Part shown: positions 32,083 to 39,317 of the stretch, one piece after another
How positions within the stretch are numbered: position 1 is the stretch's first letter
Layout of the letters: each line of letters begins with the position of its first letter
NCBI GenBank assembly: GCA_021769035.1
Contig: JAETTP010000011.1
Span: 1 to 54,181, forward strand
From: Bacillota bacterium
GTDB lineage: Bacteria > Bacillota > Dehalobacteriia > UBA4068 > UBA4997
DNA: 54,181 bases
Direction of reading: 5' to 3'
Notes under the pieces: model-generated
What the model saw: the letters and a program-made list of their open reading frames with translations, nothing else
Databases searched by the model: none
What the model was told of the DNA's origin: nothing
Position numbers and translations under genes: made by a program

Positions 32083-33369
32083 ATGAAGAAACTGATTGCA
32101 GCCCTTTGTTTAAGCCTGGCCCTGTTGCTGCCAACCGCCGCCTGGGCGGCCAACGTGCCCATCTATTTTCGCGGGTACTTAACCACCACCGGTTTGGAAC
32201 GAAACGGGGCCATTTACCTATCCCAGCGAGCTTTGTTTGAGTCTATGGCGCTGGAAGTTGGCTACACTGAGGCCAGCCAAAAGATTAACCTGACGTTTAG
32301 CGACCAGTCCCTTTTAAACAGCGGCCAGTTGGATATGCAGGTGGGTAGCCGGGACGCCGACTACAACCGCAGCTACTACGACCACGGCGAGGGCCCTTTC
32401 ACCGACCACGCCTGGTTTTATCTGGAGCACGTGCCCTTTGTAAAAGACGGGCTGGTTTACCTGCCGATACGCTTCGTGGCTGAGGAGGTTTTGGGCTGCA
32501 ATGTGGAATGGAAAGACGGCGCGGTTTACATTGACCTGCCCTACGCCACCTATACTGACGGCGAGGATACCTACAGCCTGTGCCTGGCCTCCGGGCACTT
32601 TTTCCGCAATGGCGAGCTGCTGGCCCGCCTCAACCTGCCAGGCTATGCGAACTGCCACAATCTGGCCGTAACCGGCGGCTTGCAGGTGCGCCGCACCGAG
32701 GGAGGAGCCTATCTGTTGCAGGCAGAGGGCCGCGACACCAGCGGGCTTACCAAAAACCTGCGTTGGTACGCCTGGCTTCAGCCCACGGCCGACGGCTACA
32801 GCAGCCAAACGGCCTATATCTCCACTCTGCAAAGCGCCGATTGGCTGCCGGGCGTCGTGCAAAGCCCCGGCCAAGTCTGGCTGAACGACGGGGGGCAAGT
32901 TCTCTGTTTGGACGAGGCAAGCGGCCAAGTGCAGACGTTTGACCAAAACAGCTGGCTGCAACAAACGCTGGGCAACGATACGGCCGCCGGCTATCTGCAA
33001 TGGACGGACGGCCACTTGGCCCTGCTGGGCGACACCGACGGCTATGCGCTGTGGGATATGCAGGCGAAGCGCGGGGTGGATTTGACCCCTCTGCTGCTGA
33101 CCGACGCGGTGCGAACCCAGGCGGAGGAATATCTGCGGACGGAGGCCACAGTGGATTTCCGGCCGGACACCGACTTCGCCTACTACTGGGAGGGCCTGGG
33201 CAAGCAGCATTTGGCCGTGGGCGACGTTTACCCGTATCTGCACTTTTTGGGCGAGGAGGCCGGCCGGCTGCAATTTGAATTGCGCTGCCATTATCACACC
33301 AGCGGCTTGGGCGACGCCGGCCAGGCGGTCTACCCCCTGACTATCGAACTAACGCAAATTCAATTTTAG
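32083..33369 (+). CDS. Secreted protein with copper-amine-oxidase-N-like stalk domain
   Basis: A 428-aa exported protein with a signal peptide ending AAWAA (about residue 23). Residues about 27-155 contain the stalk-domain pattern LVYLPIRFVAEEVLGCNVEW then GAVYIDLPY, often annotated copper amine oxidase N-terminal-like; despite the name it is a wall or surface module in Bacillota. The remaining 270 residues have repeated Trp/Asp beta strands suggesting a propeller-like fold, without a catalytic signature I can name. Own promoter; the glyA promoter begins four bases after the stop. Possibly a surface sensor or binding protein. Confidence 0.7.
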   Translation: MKKLIAALCLSLALLLPTAAWAANVPIYFRGYLTTTGLERNGAIYLSQRALFESMALEVGYTEASQKINLTFSDQSLLNSGQLDMQVGSRDADYNRSYYDHGEGPFTDHAWFYLEHVPFVKDGLVYLPIRFVAEEVLGCNVEWKDGAVYIDLPYATYTDGEDTYSLCLASGHFFRNGELLARLNLPGYANCHNLAVTGGLQVRRTEGGAYLLQAEGRDTSGLTKNLRWYAWLQPTADGYSSQTAYISTLQSADWLPGVVQSPGQVWLNDGGQVLCLDEASGQVQTFDQNSWLQQTLGNDTAAGYLQWTDGHLALLGDTDGYALWDMQAKRGVDLTPLLLTDAVRTQAEEYLRTEATVDFRPDTDFAYYWEGLGKQHLAVGDVYPYLHFLGEEAGRLQFELRCHYHTSGLGDAGQAVYPLTIELTQIQF

Positions 33370-33372
33370 GCA

Positions 33373-33401
33373 TTGACATCTGGCCCATAAAATATTACAA
33401 T
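33373..33401 (+). promoter_or_regulatory. Promoter of glyA operon
   Basis: TTGACA (33373-33378), 17-bp spacer, TACAAT (33396-33401), 45 bases before the glyA ATG. Confidence 0.7.
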
Positions 33402-33445
33402 TATAGAATATAAAAAAATTCAAATTGCTAGGAGAGGAAAAGACG

Positions 33446-34699
33446 ATGAATAAACTACAATTTGTGACGCAAACCGACCCGGAACTGGCAGCGGTTATGC
33501 AGCAGGAGCTGGCTCGGCAACGTAACAAAATTGAACTGATTGCTTCGGAAAACTTCACCAGCCTGGCCGTGATGGAGGCCCAGGGCAGCGTGCTGACCAA
33601 CAAATACGCCGAGGGCTACCCCGGCAAACGTTACTACGGCGGCTGCGAATATGTGGACGTGGTGGAGGATTTGGCGCGGGAACGGGCCAAAAAGCTTTTT
33701 GGCGCGGCGCACGCCAATGTGCAGCCCCACAGCGGCGCACAGGCCAACACAGCGGTTTACTTTGCCCTGTTGCAGCCCGGCGACAAGGTGCTGGGTATGA
33801 ACCTGGCCCACGGCGGCCATCTCACCCACGGCAGCCCGGTGAACTACTCCGGCAAAACCTACAACTTTGCGGCCTACGGTGTGGAGCCGGAAACCGAGGT
33901 TATCGATTACGACCACGTGCGCCAAATTGCCAAGCAAGAGAACCCCAAGCTGATTGTGGCCGGCGCTTCCGCCTACCCGCGGATTATCGATTTTGCCGCC
34001 CTGGCGGACATCGCCAAGGAGGTGGGCGCCAAGCTGATGGTGGATATGGCCCACATTGCCGGCCTGGTGGCCGCTGGCCTGCACCCCAGCCCGGTGCCAC
34101 ACGCCGACGTGACCACCACCACCACCCATAAAACCCTGCGCGGCCCGCGCGGCGGCCTGATTCTCTGCGGCGAAGAGCTGGCCAAGGATATTGACAAGGC
34201 TATTTTCCCCGGCTGCCAGGGCGGCCCGCTGATGCACGTGATTGCCGCCAAGGCCGTGGCCCTGGGCGAGGCCTTGCAGCCCAGCTTTAAGGAATACGGC
34301 CAGAAGATTTTGGCTAATGCGCAAGCCCTGGCGGAGGAACTGCTGGCGGCTGGCTTCCACCTGGTTTCCGGCGGCACGGACAACCACCTGATTTTGGTGA
34401 ACCTAACCAGCAAGGGTCTCACCGGCAAATACGCCGAGCACCGGCTGGATTCCATCGGTATCACCTGCAACAAGAACGCGGTGCCGTTCGACACCCAAAG
34501 CCCTTTCATCACCAGCGGTATTCGGCTGGGCAGCCCGGCGATGACCACCCGCGGCTTTGAGCCGGCGGATATGCGCCAAGTGGCCAAAGCGATTGACCTG
34601 GCCCTGAGCTACGGCGAGGACGAGGCCAAGCTGCAACAGGCGGCGGCCATTGTTAAGGAGCTGTGCCAGGCCCACCCGCTTTACCCCGAATTGGACTAA
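33446..34699 (+). CDS. glyA: Serine hydroxymethyltransferase
   Basis: A 417-aa PLP enzyme interconverting serine and glycine with tetrahydrofolate, a main source of one-carbon units. Present are [45 protein letters not shown] and the PLP lysine in [14 protein letters not shown]. The ATG at 33446 follows AGGAGAGG; an upstream TTG frame at 33425 would include that site. It heads an operon with a dCMP deaminase gene 17 bases downstream, then wecB and atpI, a gene order familiar from Peptococcaceae and Negativicutes. Confidence 0.98.
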   Translation: MNKLQFVTQTDPELAAVMQQELARQRNKIELIASENFTSLAVMEAQGSVLTNKYAEGYPGKRYYGGCEYVDVVEDLARERAKKLFGAAHANVQPHSGAQANTAVYFALLQPGDKVLGMNLAHGGHLTHGSPVNYSGKTYNFAAYGVEPETEVIDYDHVRQIAKQENPKLIVAGASAYPRIIDFAALADIAKEVGAKLMVDMAHIAGLVAAGLHPSPVPHADVTTTTTHKTLRGPRGGLILCGEELAKDIDKAIFPGCQGGPLMHVIAAKAVALGEALQPSFKEYGQKILANAQALAEELLAAGFHLVSGGTDNHLILVNLTSKGLTGKYAEHRLDSIGITCNKNAVPFDTQSPFITSGIRLGSPAMTTRGFEPADMRQVAKAIDLALSYGEDEAKLQQAAAIVKELCQAHPLYPELD

Positions 34700-34716
34700 T
34701 CAAGGAGATTTGGAAA

Positions 34717-35229
34717 ATGCGCGAATCCTGGGACGAATATTTTATGCGTCTGGCCTATCAGGTGGCCACCCGCACCACCTGTCTTAGGCGCAGCGTGGGT
34801 GCGGTGGCCGTCAGCCCGGATCATCGGATTATCGGCAGCGGCTACAACGGAGCCCTGCCCGGCGCGCCCCACTGCGACGAGGTGGGCGGCTGCCTGCGCG
34901 AGCAGTTGGGCGTGCCCAGCGGGCAGCGGCAGGAAATCTGCCGGGCCCAGCACGCAGAGGCCAACATTTGCAACTCTGCCGCCAAACACGGCATTTGTCT
35001 GGACGGGGCGACAATTTACGTCACCAATCAGCCCTGCACCACCTGCGTTAAAGCGATGGTAACCAGCGGTATCCGGCGGGTGGTTTTCGATGGCCCCTAT
35101 CCTGATGATTTGGCCTGCCAGTTGGCTAAGGAGGCCGGAATGGAGCTGGTGAGCCTGGCCGAGCTGCGGAAGCAAGCCAAAACCGAAGCGACGGAAGATA
35201 AGACTGACGAGCCGGCAAAAGCGAGATAA
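34717..35229 (+). CDS. comEB: dCMP deaminase (ComEB-like)
   Basis: A 170-aa zinc cytidine/deoxycytidylate deaminase. The zinc site is QHAEANIC (His plus catalytic Glu) and QPCTTCVKAM (two Cys). It makes dUMP from dCMP for thymidylate synthesis. Glycine/one-carbon metabolism through the preceding glyA feeds the same step. AAGGAG lies ten bases before the ATG at 34717. The C-terminal 25 residues are charged and lie outside the fold. The ComEB name is by homology; no competence role is implied. Confidence 0.9.
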   Translation: MRESWDEYFMRLAYQVATRTTCLRRSVGAVAVSPDHRIIGSGYNGALPGAPHCDEVGGCLREQLGVPSGQRQEICRAQHAEANICNSAAKHGICLDGATIYVTNQPCTTCVKAMVTSGIRRVVFDGPYPDDLACQLAKEAGMELVSLAELRKQAKTEATEDKTDEPAKAR

Positions 35230-35252
35230 TAAATGACAGAAAGGGCGATATA

Positions 35253-36380
35253 ATGGAGCGGAAAAAGATTTTACTGGTTTTTGGCACGCGGCCGGAGGCT
35301 ATCAAGATGGCCCCGCTGGTGAAAACCTTGCAGGCCGACCGCCGCTTTGAAGCCAAAGTGGCGGTGACGGCGCAGCACCGGGAAATGCTGGACCAAGTGC
35401 TGGAGTGCTTTGACGTGCACCCGGATTTTGACCTGAATATGATGAAGCACGGCCAAACCCTGGCGGAGGTGACCAGCGGCGCGCTGGTTGGGCTGCAACA
35501 AATTATTGCGGCGGAGAAGCCGCACCTGGTGCTGGTGCACGGCGACACCACCACCACCTTTGCCGGCGCCCTGGCCGCCTTTTACGAGCGCACCCCCGTG
35601 GGCCACGTGGAAGCGGGCCTGCGCACCGGCGACAAATACGCCCCCTATCCCGAGGAGATTAACCGCCGCCTGACTAGCCAGCTGACGGATTTTCATTTTG
35701 CGCCCACGGAAACCGCCCGCCAAAACCTGCTGCACGACGGCCTGCCCTCCAAACAAGTTTTCGTCACCGGCAACACCGTTATTGACGCGCTGCTGCAAAC
35801 CGTGGCCAACGGCTGCGATTTGGAGCAGTATCTGGGCGCGGAGGTTTGCCACCAGATTAACTGGGACAAAAAGATTGTGCTGCTCACCTGTCACCGGCGG
35901 GAAAATTGGGGCCAGCCTATGCACGAGATTTTCACCGCTGTGGCCCGGCTGGCCCGAGAGCTAGCGCAATCGATTGAAATTGTTTACCCGGTGCATAAAA
36001 ACCCGCTGGTGCGCCAAGCAGCACAGGAGTTGATGAGCGGCGTGCCTAACATTCACCTGATTGAGCCTCTGGATTACCGCCCCTTTGCCCAGCTGATGAG
36101 CCTCAGCCACCTGGTGGTGACGGACTCCGGCGGAATGCAGGAGGAAGCGCCCGCCCTAGGCAAACCGGTGCTGGTGCTGCGCGACGTCACCGAGCGGCCG
36201 GAGGCTATCAAGGCCGGCACTGCCCGCCTGATTGGCACCAATGAAAAATCCGTCTACGACGGGATTCGACTGCTGCTCACCGACGGCGAGGTTTATCGCC
36301 AAATGGCCCACGCCGCCAACCCCTACGGCGACGGCCGGGCCGCCCAGCATATTCGGGACATTTTGGCGGCTCTGCTTTAG
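35253..36380 (+). CDS. wecB: UDP-N-acetylglucosamine 2-epimerase (non-hydrolysing)
   Basis: A 375-aa enzyme making UDP-ManNAc for wall teichoic or S-layer secondary polymer linkage units. Diagnostic motifs are FGTRPEAIKMAPLV, VHGDTTTTFAGALAAFY, HVEAGLRTGDKYAPYPEEINR, TGNTVIDAL, TCHRRENWG and SGGMQEEAPALGKPVLVLRD. It is third in the operon, with AAAGGG before the ATG, and its stop lies three bases before the atpI-like start. SLH proteins bind pyruvylated wall polymers that need ManNAc, which links this gene to the two SLH proteins here, although by function class only. Confidence 0.96.
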   Translation: MERKKILLVFGTRPEAIKMAPLVKTLQADRRFEAKVAVTAQHREMLDQVLECFDVHPDFDLNMMKHGQTLAEVTSGALVGLQQIIAAEKPHLVLVHGDTTTTFAGALAAFYERTPVGHVEAGLRTGDKYAPYPEEINRRLTSQLTDFHFAPTETARQNLLHDGLPSKQVFVTGNTVIDALLQTVANGCDLEQYLGAEVCHQINWDKKIVLLTCHRRENWGQPMHEIFTAVARLARELAQSIEIVYPVHKNPLVRQAAQELMSGVPNIHLIEPLDYRPFAQLMSLSHLVVTDSGGMQEEAPALGKPVLVLRDVTERPEAIKAGTARLIGTNEKSVYDGIRLLLTDGEVYRQMAHAANPYGDGRAAQHIRDILAALL

Positions 36381-36383
36381 GCT

Positions 36384-36734
36384 ATGGCAGTCGATTTGAA
36401 AAAACCGCCCAAGCCGACTAAACCGCCCACTGAGGCGCAAAAGGCCTTTGAGGCCAAAGTGAAAAACGCCCAGCGTTCAGCAGCCAATGCTTCCTGGCAG
36501 CTGCTGCTGGGCTTTGGCCTCAGCTTTGCCGTGCGCGTCGGCGTGCTGGGCATTTGGTTGGGCGGCTGGATTGACCGGCACTGGCTGGGCGGCACTGGCC
36601 TGGGCGCGGCCGCCATCATCGTGCTGGTGATTTTCTACTCCTTTTATATGCTCTACGCTGATTTGCAACGCTTGGAGCGCCGGGTTCAGGCTGAAAAGGC
36701 GCAGGCAGAAGCGGAAATGCGGGAAAAGATATAA
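36384..36734 (+). CDS. AtpZ/AtpI family F0F1-ATPase assembly protein
   Basis: A 116-aa protein with two membrane helices (about 48-70 and 78-98) and an acidic/basic coiled tail. The segment VRVGVLGIWLGGWIDRHWLGGTGLGAAAIIV matches AtpZ/AtpI proteins encoded just upstream of atpB. Such proteins aid c-ring assembly. Here the expected atpB-E-F-H-A-G-D-C genes do not follow; instead there is a terminator and an accessory region, so the ATP synthase operon lies elsewhere or has been separated. Confidence 0.75.
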   Translation: MAVDLKKPPKPTKPPTEAQKAFEAKVKNAQRSAANASWQLLLGFGLSFAVRVGVLGIWLGGWIDRHWLGGTGLGAAAIIVLVIFYSFYMLYADLQRLERRVQAEKAQAEAEMREKI

Positions 36735-36735
36735 A

Positions 36736-36777
36736 GAAAAGCACCGAATTTGCTTTGTCAAGTCCGGCGCTTTGTTT
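36736..36777 (+). terminator. Terminator at the end of the glyA-atpI operon
   Basis: AAAGCACCGAA pairs with TCCGGCGCTTT with two G-U pairs, followed by GTTTTTGTC. Confidence 0.6.
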
Positions 36778-36791
36778 TTGTCAAAATTTGG

Positions 36792-36820
36792 TTGACCTAA
36801 ATCAACAAATAATGTAAAAT
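36792..36820 (+). promoter_or_regulatory. Promoter of the TA2 small peptide
   Basis: TTGACC (36792-36797), 17-bp spacer, TAAAAT (36815-36820). Start near 36827 gives a leader of about 98 nt whose 5' end matches the direct repeat described for this locus. Confidence 0.65.
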
Positions 36821-36924
36821 GTTAGTTGGTTGCTTGCAGAGTGGACGCAGGCGACAGGCACCATTTAATAACGGTAGGCGGTTAGCCAACAAACCCCATT
36901 AAAGTAGGAAAGGGGGTGAGGCTT

Positions 36925-37023
36925 GTGCGTATTAGCTTTGATATATGGCGTTTTCACGTTATAATCAACATAAAGCTCAAGAAACACAAAAAACCCGCCA
37001 CTCGGCCAAGTGACAGGTTTTAA
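36925..37023 (+). CDS. 32-aa basic peptide, candidate type I toxin (TA2)
   Basis: The GTG start follows GAAAGGGGGTGAGGCT, the same ribosome-binding string as the 24-aa peptide at 5433-5507. The product begins MRISFDIWRFHVIINIKLKK and ends in a Lys/Arg/Pro tail. It shares the R-I-S/T-F/L-x-I/L pattern and following F-x-V/T-I of that peptide, so the two belong to one family. A TTG two bases earlier opens a shorter frame but breaks the similarity. It is facing a convergent RNA and shares its terminator. Toxicity is inferred. Confidence 0.6.
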   Translation: MRISFDIWRFHVIINIKLKKHKKPATRPSDRF

Positions 37024-37073
37024 TATAAAACATTAAAAACACTTTGGCTAACCGCTTATCAGTGGCGCCTCAC
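36985..37073 (-). ncRNA. Candidate antitoxin RNA of locus TA2
   Basis: A short RNA is predicted from the minus-strand promoter at 37108-37080 to the hairpin at 37018-36993. Plus-strand segments 36826-36848 and 37044-37068 are imperfect direct repeats (shared TTGG, GCTT, CAG/AGTGG and CGC blocks), so the 5' end of this RNA can pair with the 5' end of the small mRNA. It also shares GCGGTTAGCCAA with the leader of the small mRNA. Confidence 0.55.
36988..37020. terminator. Shared bidirectional terminator, locus TA2
   Basis: ACCCGCCACT (36993-37002) pairs with AGTGACAGGT (37009-37018) with two G-U pairs, with A-tract and T-tract flanks. It lies inside the last codons of the small ORF. Confidence 0.65.
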
Positions 37074-37079
37074 ACTATT

Positions 37080-37108
37080 AGTATATACCACCGGGCTTGT
37101 TTTGTCAA
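37080..37108 (-). promoter_or_regulatory. Promoter of the TA2 convergent RNA
   Basis: Minus strand TTGACA (37108-37103), 17 bp, TATACT (37085-37080). The element is embedded in the ACCACCGGGCTT/AAGCCCGGTGGT hairpin that also follows the XRE gene. The tandem duplicate of this segment near 38005 keeps the TTGACA but has lost the -10. Confidence 0.6.
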
Positions 37109-37132
37109 GCCCGGTGGTTTGTTTTGAATTTC

Positions 37133-37714
37133 TCAATTTTTTTCCAGTAATTGCTTTTTGATATGCTCCAAGACCTCATTATATTTTTCAACAGCCCGCT
37201 TCAACGCCTTGTCGGCGCTCTCCTCTTGGGAGAGTTCGTCCGTAAAACGATTGTAACTGAAAAAAAAGCTATTCGAGATACGCGCCGACCTATGCAGCAA
37301 CAGCAAAGCCGCCGCCCGCTCCTCTATATCCTGAATATTCAGGGCGTGGAAAAGCTCGATTAAAAGGCCGTCCGCATCTTCCAACTCCGCCTCGGAAACC
37401 GCTTTAATCGCTGTTTGCATTTTTTTCAAAAAATCAGAAAGCTCGTCCTGGTTTTGTGATGCGCTTGATTGCTTGCGCTCGTCGTCTGGCAAATATTCTC
37501 TAACATCAGTTTCGCCACGCAAAAAAGCGCCGCTGACATTAAAATATTCCTCTAAAGCGGCCATTGCTCTGGAATTAGGTTCTCTTAAACTATTTTCGTA
37601 GCTTCTAATAGCTGTTTCTTTTAAGCCGGTTAATTGCGCCAACTGGGCTTGGGTTAGATTTTCTGATTTGCGAAGCTCCCTTATTCGCTGAGCCATTATG
37701 GTTTTTTCTTTCAT
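37133..37714 (-). CDS. XRE-family regulator, copy 1
   Basis: A 193-aa protein with an N-terminal HTH (about 6-60: MAQRIRELRKSENLTQAQLA, recognition part KETAIRSYENSLREP) and a helical C-terminal domain (about 65-193) of no family I know. From REPNSRAMAALEEYF onward it is almost identical to the gene at 38021-38608, while the HTH differs strongly. The start at 37714 is set by GGGAG; the frame reaching 37792 lies in the operator region. Directly upstream are two ATTAGCGAAYGAC repeats overlapping a consensus plus-strand promoter, its probable operator. Confidence 0.85.
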   Translation of the reverse strand: MKEKTIMAQRIRELRKSENLTQAQLAQLTGLKETAIRSYENSLREPNSRAMAALEEYFNVSGAFLRGETDVREYLPDDERKQSSASQNQDELSDFLKKMQTAIKAVSEAELEDADGLLIELFHALNIQDIEERAAALLLLHRSARISNSFFFSYNRFTDELSQEESADKALKRAVEKYNEVLEHIKKQLLEKN

Positions 37715-37772
37715 ATTTATTAACTCCCAGAAAAAAACATTATCAAACGTAAATATTTTATGATAAAAACTA

Positions 37773-37818
37773 TTGACATTAGCGAACGACAATATTATAA
37801 TATATATTAGCGAATGAC
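37773..37818 (+). promoter_or_regulatory. Consensus promoter overlapped by operator repeats (copy 1)
   Basis: TTGACA (37773-37778), 17 bp, TATAAT (37796-37801) fires away from the XRE gene. ATTAGCGAACGAC (37778-37790) fills the spacer and ATTAGCGAATGAC (37806-37818) follows the -10, period 28. Binding at either would block this promoter. The transcript would run antisense to the leader of the XRE mRNA and meets no gene before 38020. Confidence 0.65.
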
Positions 37819-37864
37819 TATATTTTTAGAAAAGAACACGATAATATAAGTTGCAAAAAATACA

Positions 37865-37964
37865 CAAAAAACGTGCGTAGGCATCCCAAAATCTACTTAA
37901 CTAAAAAATCCTTAATAGATATATTATATCGTAAATAAAGGTGTTTGCGCAAGCATAATTTATC
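37865..37964. repeat. 100-bp direct repeat, copy 1 (part of tandem duplication)
   Basis: About 85% identical to 38805-38904, at a distance of 940 bp. It contains a minus-strand promoter (TTGCGC at 37952-37947, 18 bp, TATAAT at 37928-37923) conserved in both copies, which is a good candidate for the true XRE promoter and would give a leader of about 200 nt. The rest of 37819-38020 has no gene. Confidence 0.75.
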
Positions 37965-38020
37965 AGCTCCATCGCCGGGCTTGTTTTGTCAAGTCTGGTG
38001 GTCTTTCTTTAATGCGGTTT

Positions 38021-38608
38021 TCAATTTTTTTCCAGTAATTGCTTTTTGATATGCTCCAAGACCTCATTATATTTTTCGACAGCCCGCTTCAACGCCTTGT
38101 CGGCGCTCTCCTCTTGGGATAGCTCATCCGTAAAACGATTGTAACTGAAAAAAAAGTTATTTGAGATACGCGCCGACCTATGCAGCAACAGCAAAGCCGT
38201 CGCCCGCTCCTCTATATCCTGAATATTCAGGGCGTGGAAAAGCTCGATTAAAAGGCCGTCCGCGTCTTCTAACTCCGCCTCGGAAATCGCTTTAATCGCT
38301 GCTTGCAATTTTTTCAAAAAATCAGAAAGCTCGTCCTGGTTTTGTGGTGCGCTTGATTGCTTGCGCTCGTCGTCTGGCAAATATTCTCTAACATCAGTTT
38401 CGCCACGCAAAAAAGCGCCGCTGACATTAAAATATTCCTCCAAAGCGGCCATTGCTCTGGAATTAGGTTCTCGCCTATTATTTTCATATCCAATAATAGA
38501 ACCATATCCTAATCCAGTCTGTTTTGCTAACTGTTTTTGAGTAATTCCTTTTTCTTTACGCAATTCTTTTATTCTTTTTGCAATTCCCTTGCCGGGTTGA
38601 TTTTCCAT
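38021..38608 (-). CDS. XRE-family regulator, copy 2
   Basis: A 195-aa paralogue of the gene at 37133. The HTH (about 9-62: IAKRIKELRKEKGITQKQLA, recognition part GYGSIIGYENNRREP) is different, but the following 135 residues differ at only a few conservative positions (for example M/L, V/I, S/N). The start at 38608 is set by GGAG nine bases upstream; an alternative TTG at 38623 overlaps that site. Its upstream region carries a different operator, two ACTTATTC-type palindromes, so the pair seems to have diverged or exchanged its DNA-reading domain together with the operator. Confidence 0.85.
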   Translation of the reverse strand: MENQPGKGIAKRIKELRKEKGITQKQLAKQTGLGYGSIIGYENNRREPNSRAMAALEEYFNVSGAFLRGETDVREYLPDDERKQSSAPQNQDELSDFLKKLQAAIKAISEAELEDADGLLIELFHALNIQDIEERATALLLLHRSARISNNFFFSYNRFTDELSQEESADKALKRAVEKYNEVLEHIKKQLLEKN

Positions 38609-38682
38609 AATGATACGCTCCAAAATATATCCGATACAAATTCACATCATTTTTTATGCAAATGGAAAAATTAAAAAAAGGC

Positions 38683-38745
38683 TTGACTTATTCTTCCGAA
38701 TAAGTTATAATAATGCAAAACAATAACTTATGCATACGAACAAGT
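38683..38745 (+). promoter_or_regulatory. Promoter and palindromic operators (copy 2)
   Basis: TTGACT (38683-38688), 17 bp, TATAAT (38706-38711), plus strand. O1, ACTTATTCTTCCGAATAAGT (38686-38705), is a perfect 8-bp-arm palindrome filling the spacer. O2, ACTTATGCATACGAACAAGT (38726-38745), is an imperfect copy centred 40 bp downstream. The promoter can reach the small XRE gene at 39004. Confidence 0.7.
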
Positions 38746-38804
38746 TATAAACAGTTGACAGTTTTTAGTTTTGGCTGGAGAAATAAAGCAACATTAGGGT
38801 ACAT

Positions 38805-38904
38805 CAAAAAACGTGTGCCAACACCCCAAAGCCCACTTAACTAAAAATTCCTTAATAGATATATTATATCGTAAATAGAGGCATTTGCGCAACTATAATT
38901 TATC
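38805..38904. repeat. 100-bp direct repeat, copy 2
   Basis: Second copy of 37865-37964, with the same minus-strand promoter core (TATAAT with TTGCGC 18 bp upstream). Together with the matching 3' halves of the XRE genes it shows that a unit of about 900 bp was duplicated in tandem. The remaining 38905-39003 holds only the leader of the next gene with GAGGTGATTTT as ribosome-binding site. Confidence 0.75.
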
Positions 38905-39003
38905 GGGCCGGTTAGACAAATAAGGCAAAAGCCAAATTTTAAGCTTGTTTGGCGATTATCTTAATATTACAATCGTACTTAAAGCAAATGAGGTGATTTT
39001 ATA

Positions 39004-39303
39004 ATGCAAAAAGAGGAGTTTGCCAAAAGATTAAATGAATTGCGTCTTGCCAAAGAGGTTTCTGCTCAGAAAATGAGTTTGGCAATCGGCCAAAGCAAAG
39101 GTTACATAAAAACCATTGAATGTAATAGAGCTTTGCCGTCGATGAAGGCTTTTTTCAATATTTGCGATTATTTAGGCATTACGCCGGAGCAATTTTTCAA
39201 CCTGGAGGTAAAAAATCCCCTAGAGATAAACGAATTGAAACGCTCAGCCGCAGGCCTAAGCAGCAAGCAGCTAGACGCGCTCATCAGCTTGCTGCAATCC
39301 TAA
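39004..39303 (+). CDS. Small XRE-family HTH protein
   Basis: A 99-aa protein: HTH domain (about 5-62: FAKRLNELRLAKEVSAQKMS, GYIKTIECNRALPSMKAF, DYLGITPEQFF) and a 35-residue C-terminal helix (LSSKQLDALISLLQ). It is downstream of the operator-controlled promoter at 38683-38711, with a 300-nt leader, so it may be the regulated target of XRE copy 2. Such an arrangement is reminiscent of phage or ICE repressor switches, but no integrase or structural genes are present. Confidence 0.82.
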   Translation: MQKEEFAKRLNELRLAKEVSAQKMSLAIGQSKGYIKTIECNRALPSMKAFFNICDYLGITPEQFFNLEVKNPLEINELKRSAAGLSSKQLDALISLLQS

Positions 39304-39317
39304 ACAGAGCCCGCCAA

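Noticed and set aside
36827-36900. c-di-GMP riboswitch-like strings (GGACGC, GGTAGGCGG) in the TA2 leader
   Set aside because: The GEMM core GCAAACC and GGACGCAAAGCC are absent and spacing is wrong. The bases are better explained by the direct and inverted repeats of the TA2 module.
37838-37913. 25-codon hydrophobic minus-strand frame upstream of XRE copy 1
   Set aside because: The duplicated segment at 38805 does not keep the frame and there is no ribosome-binding site.
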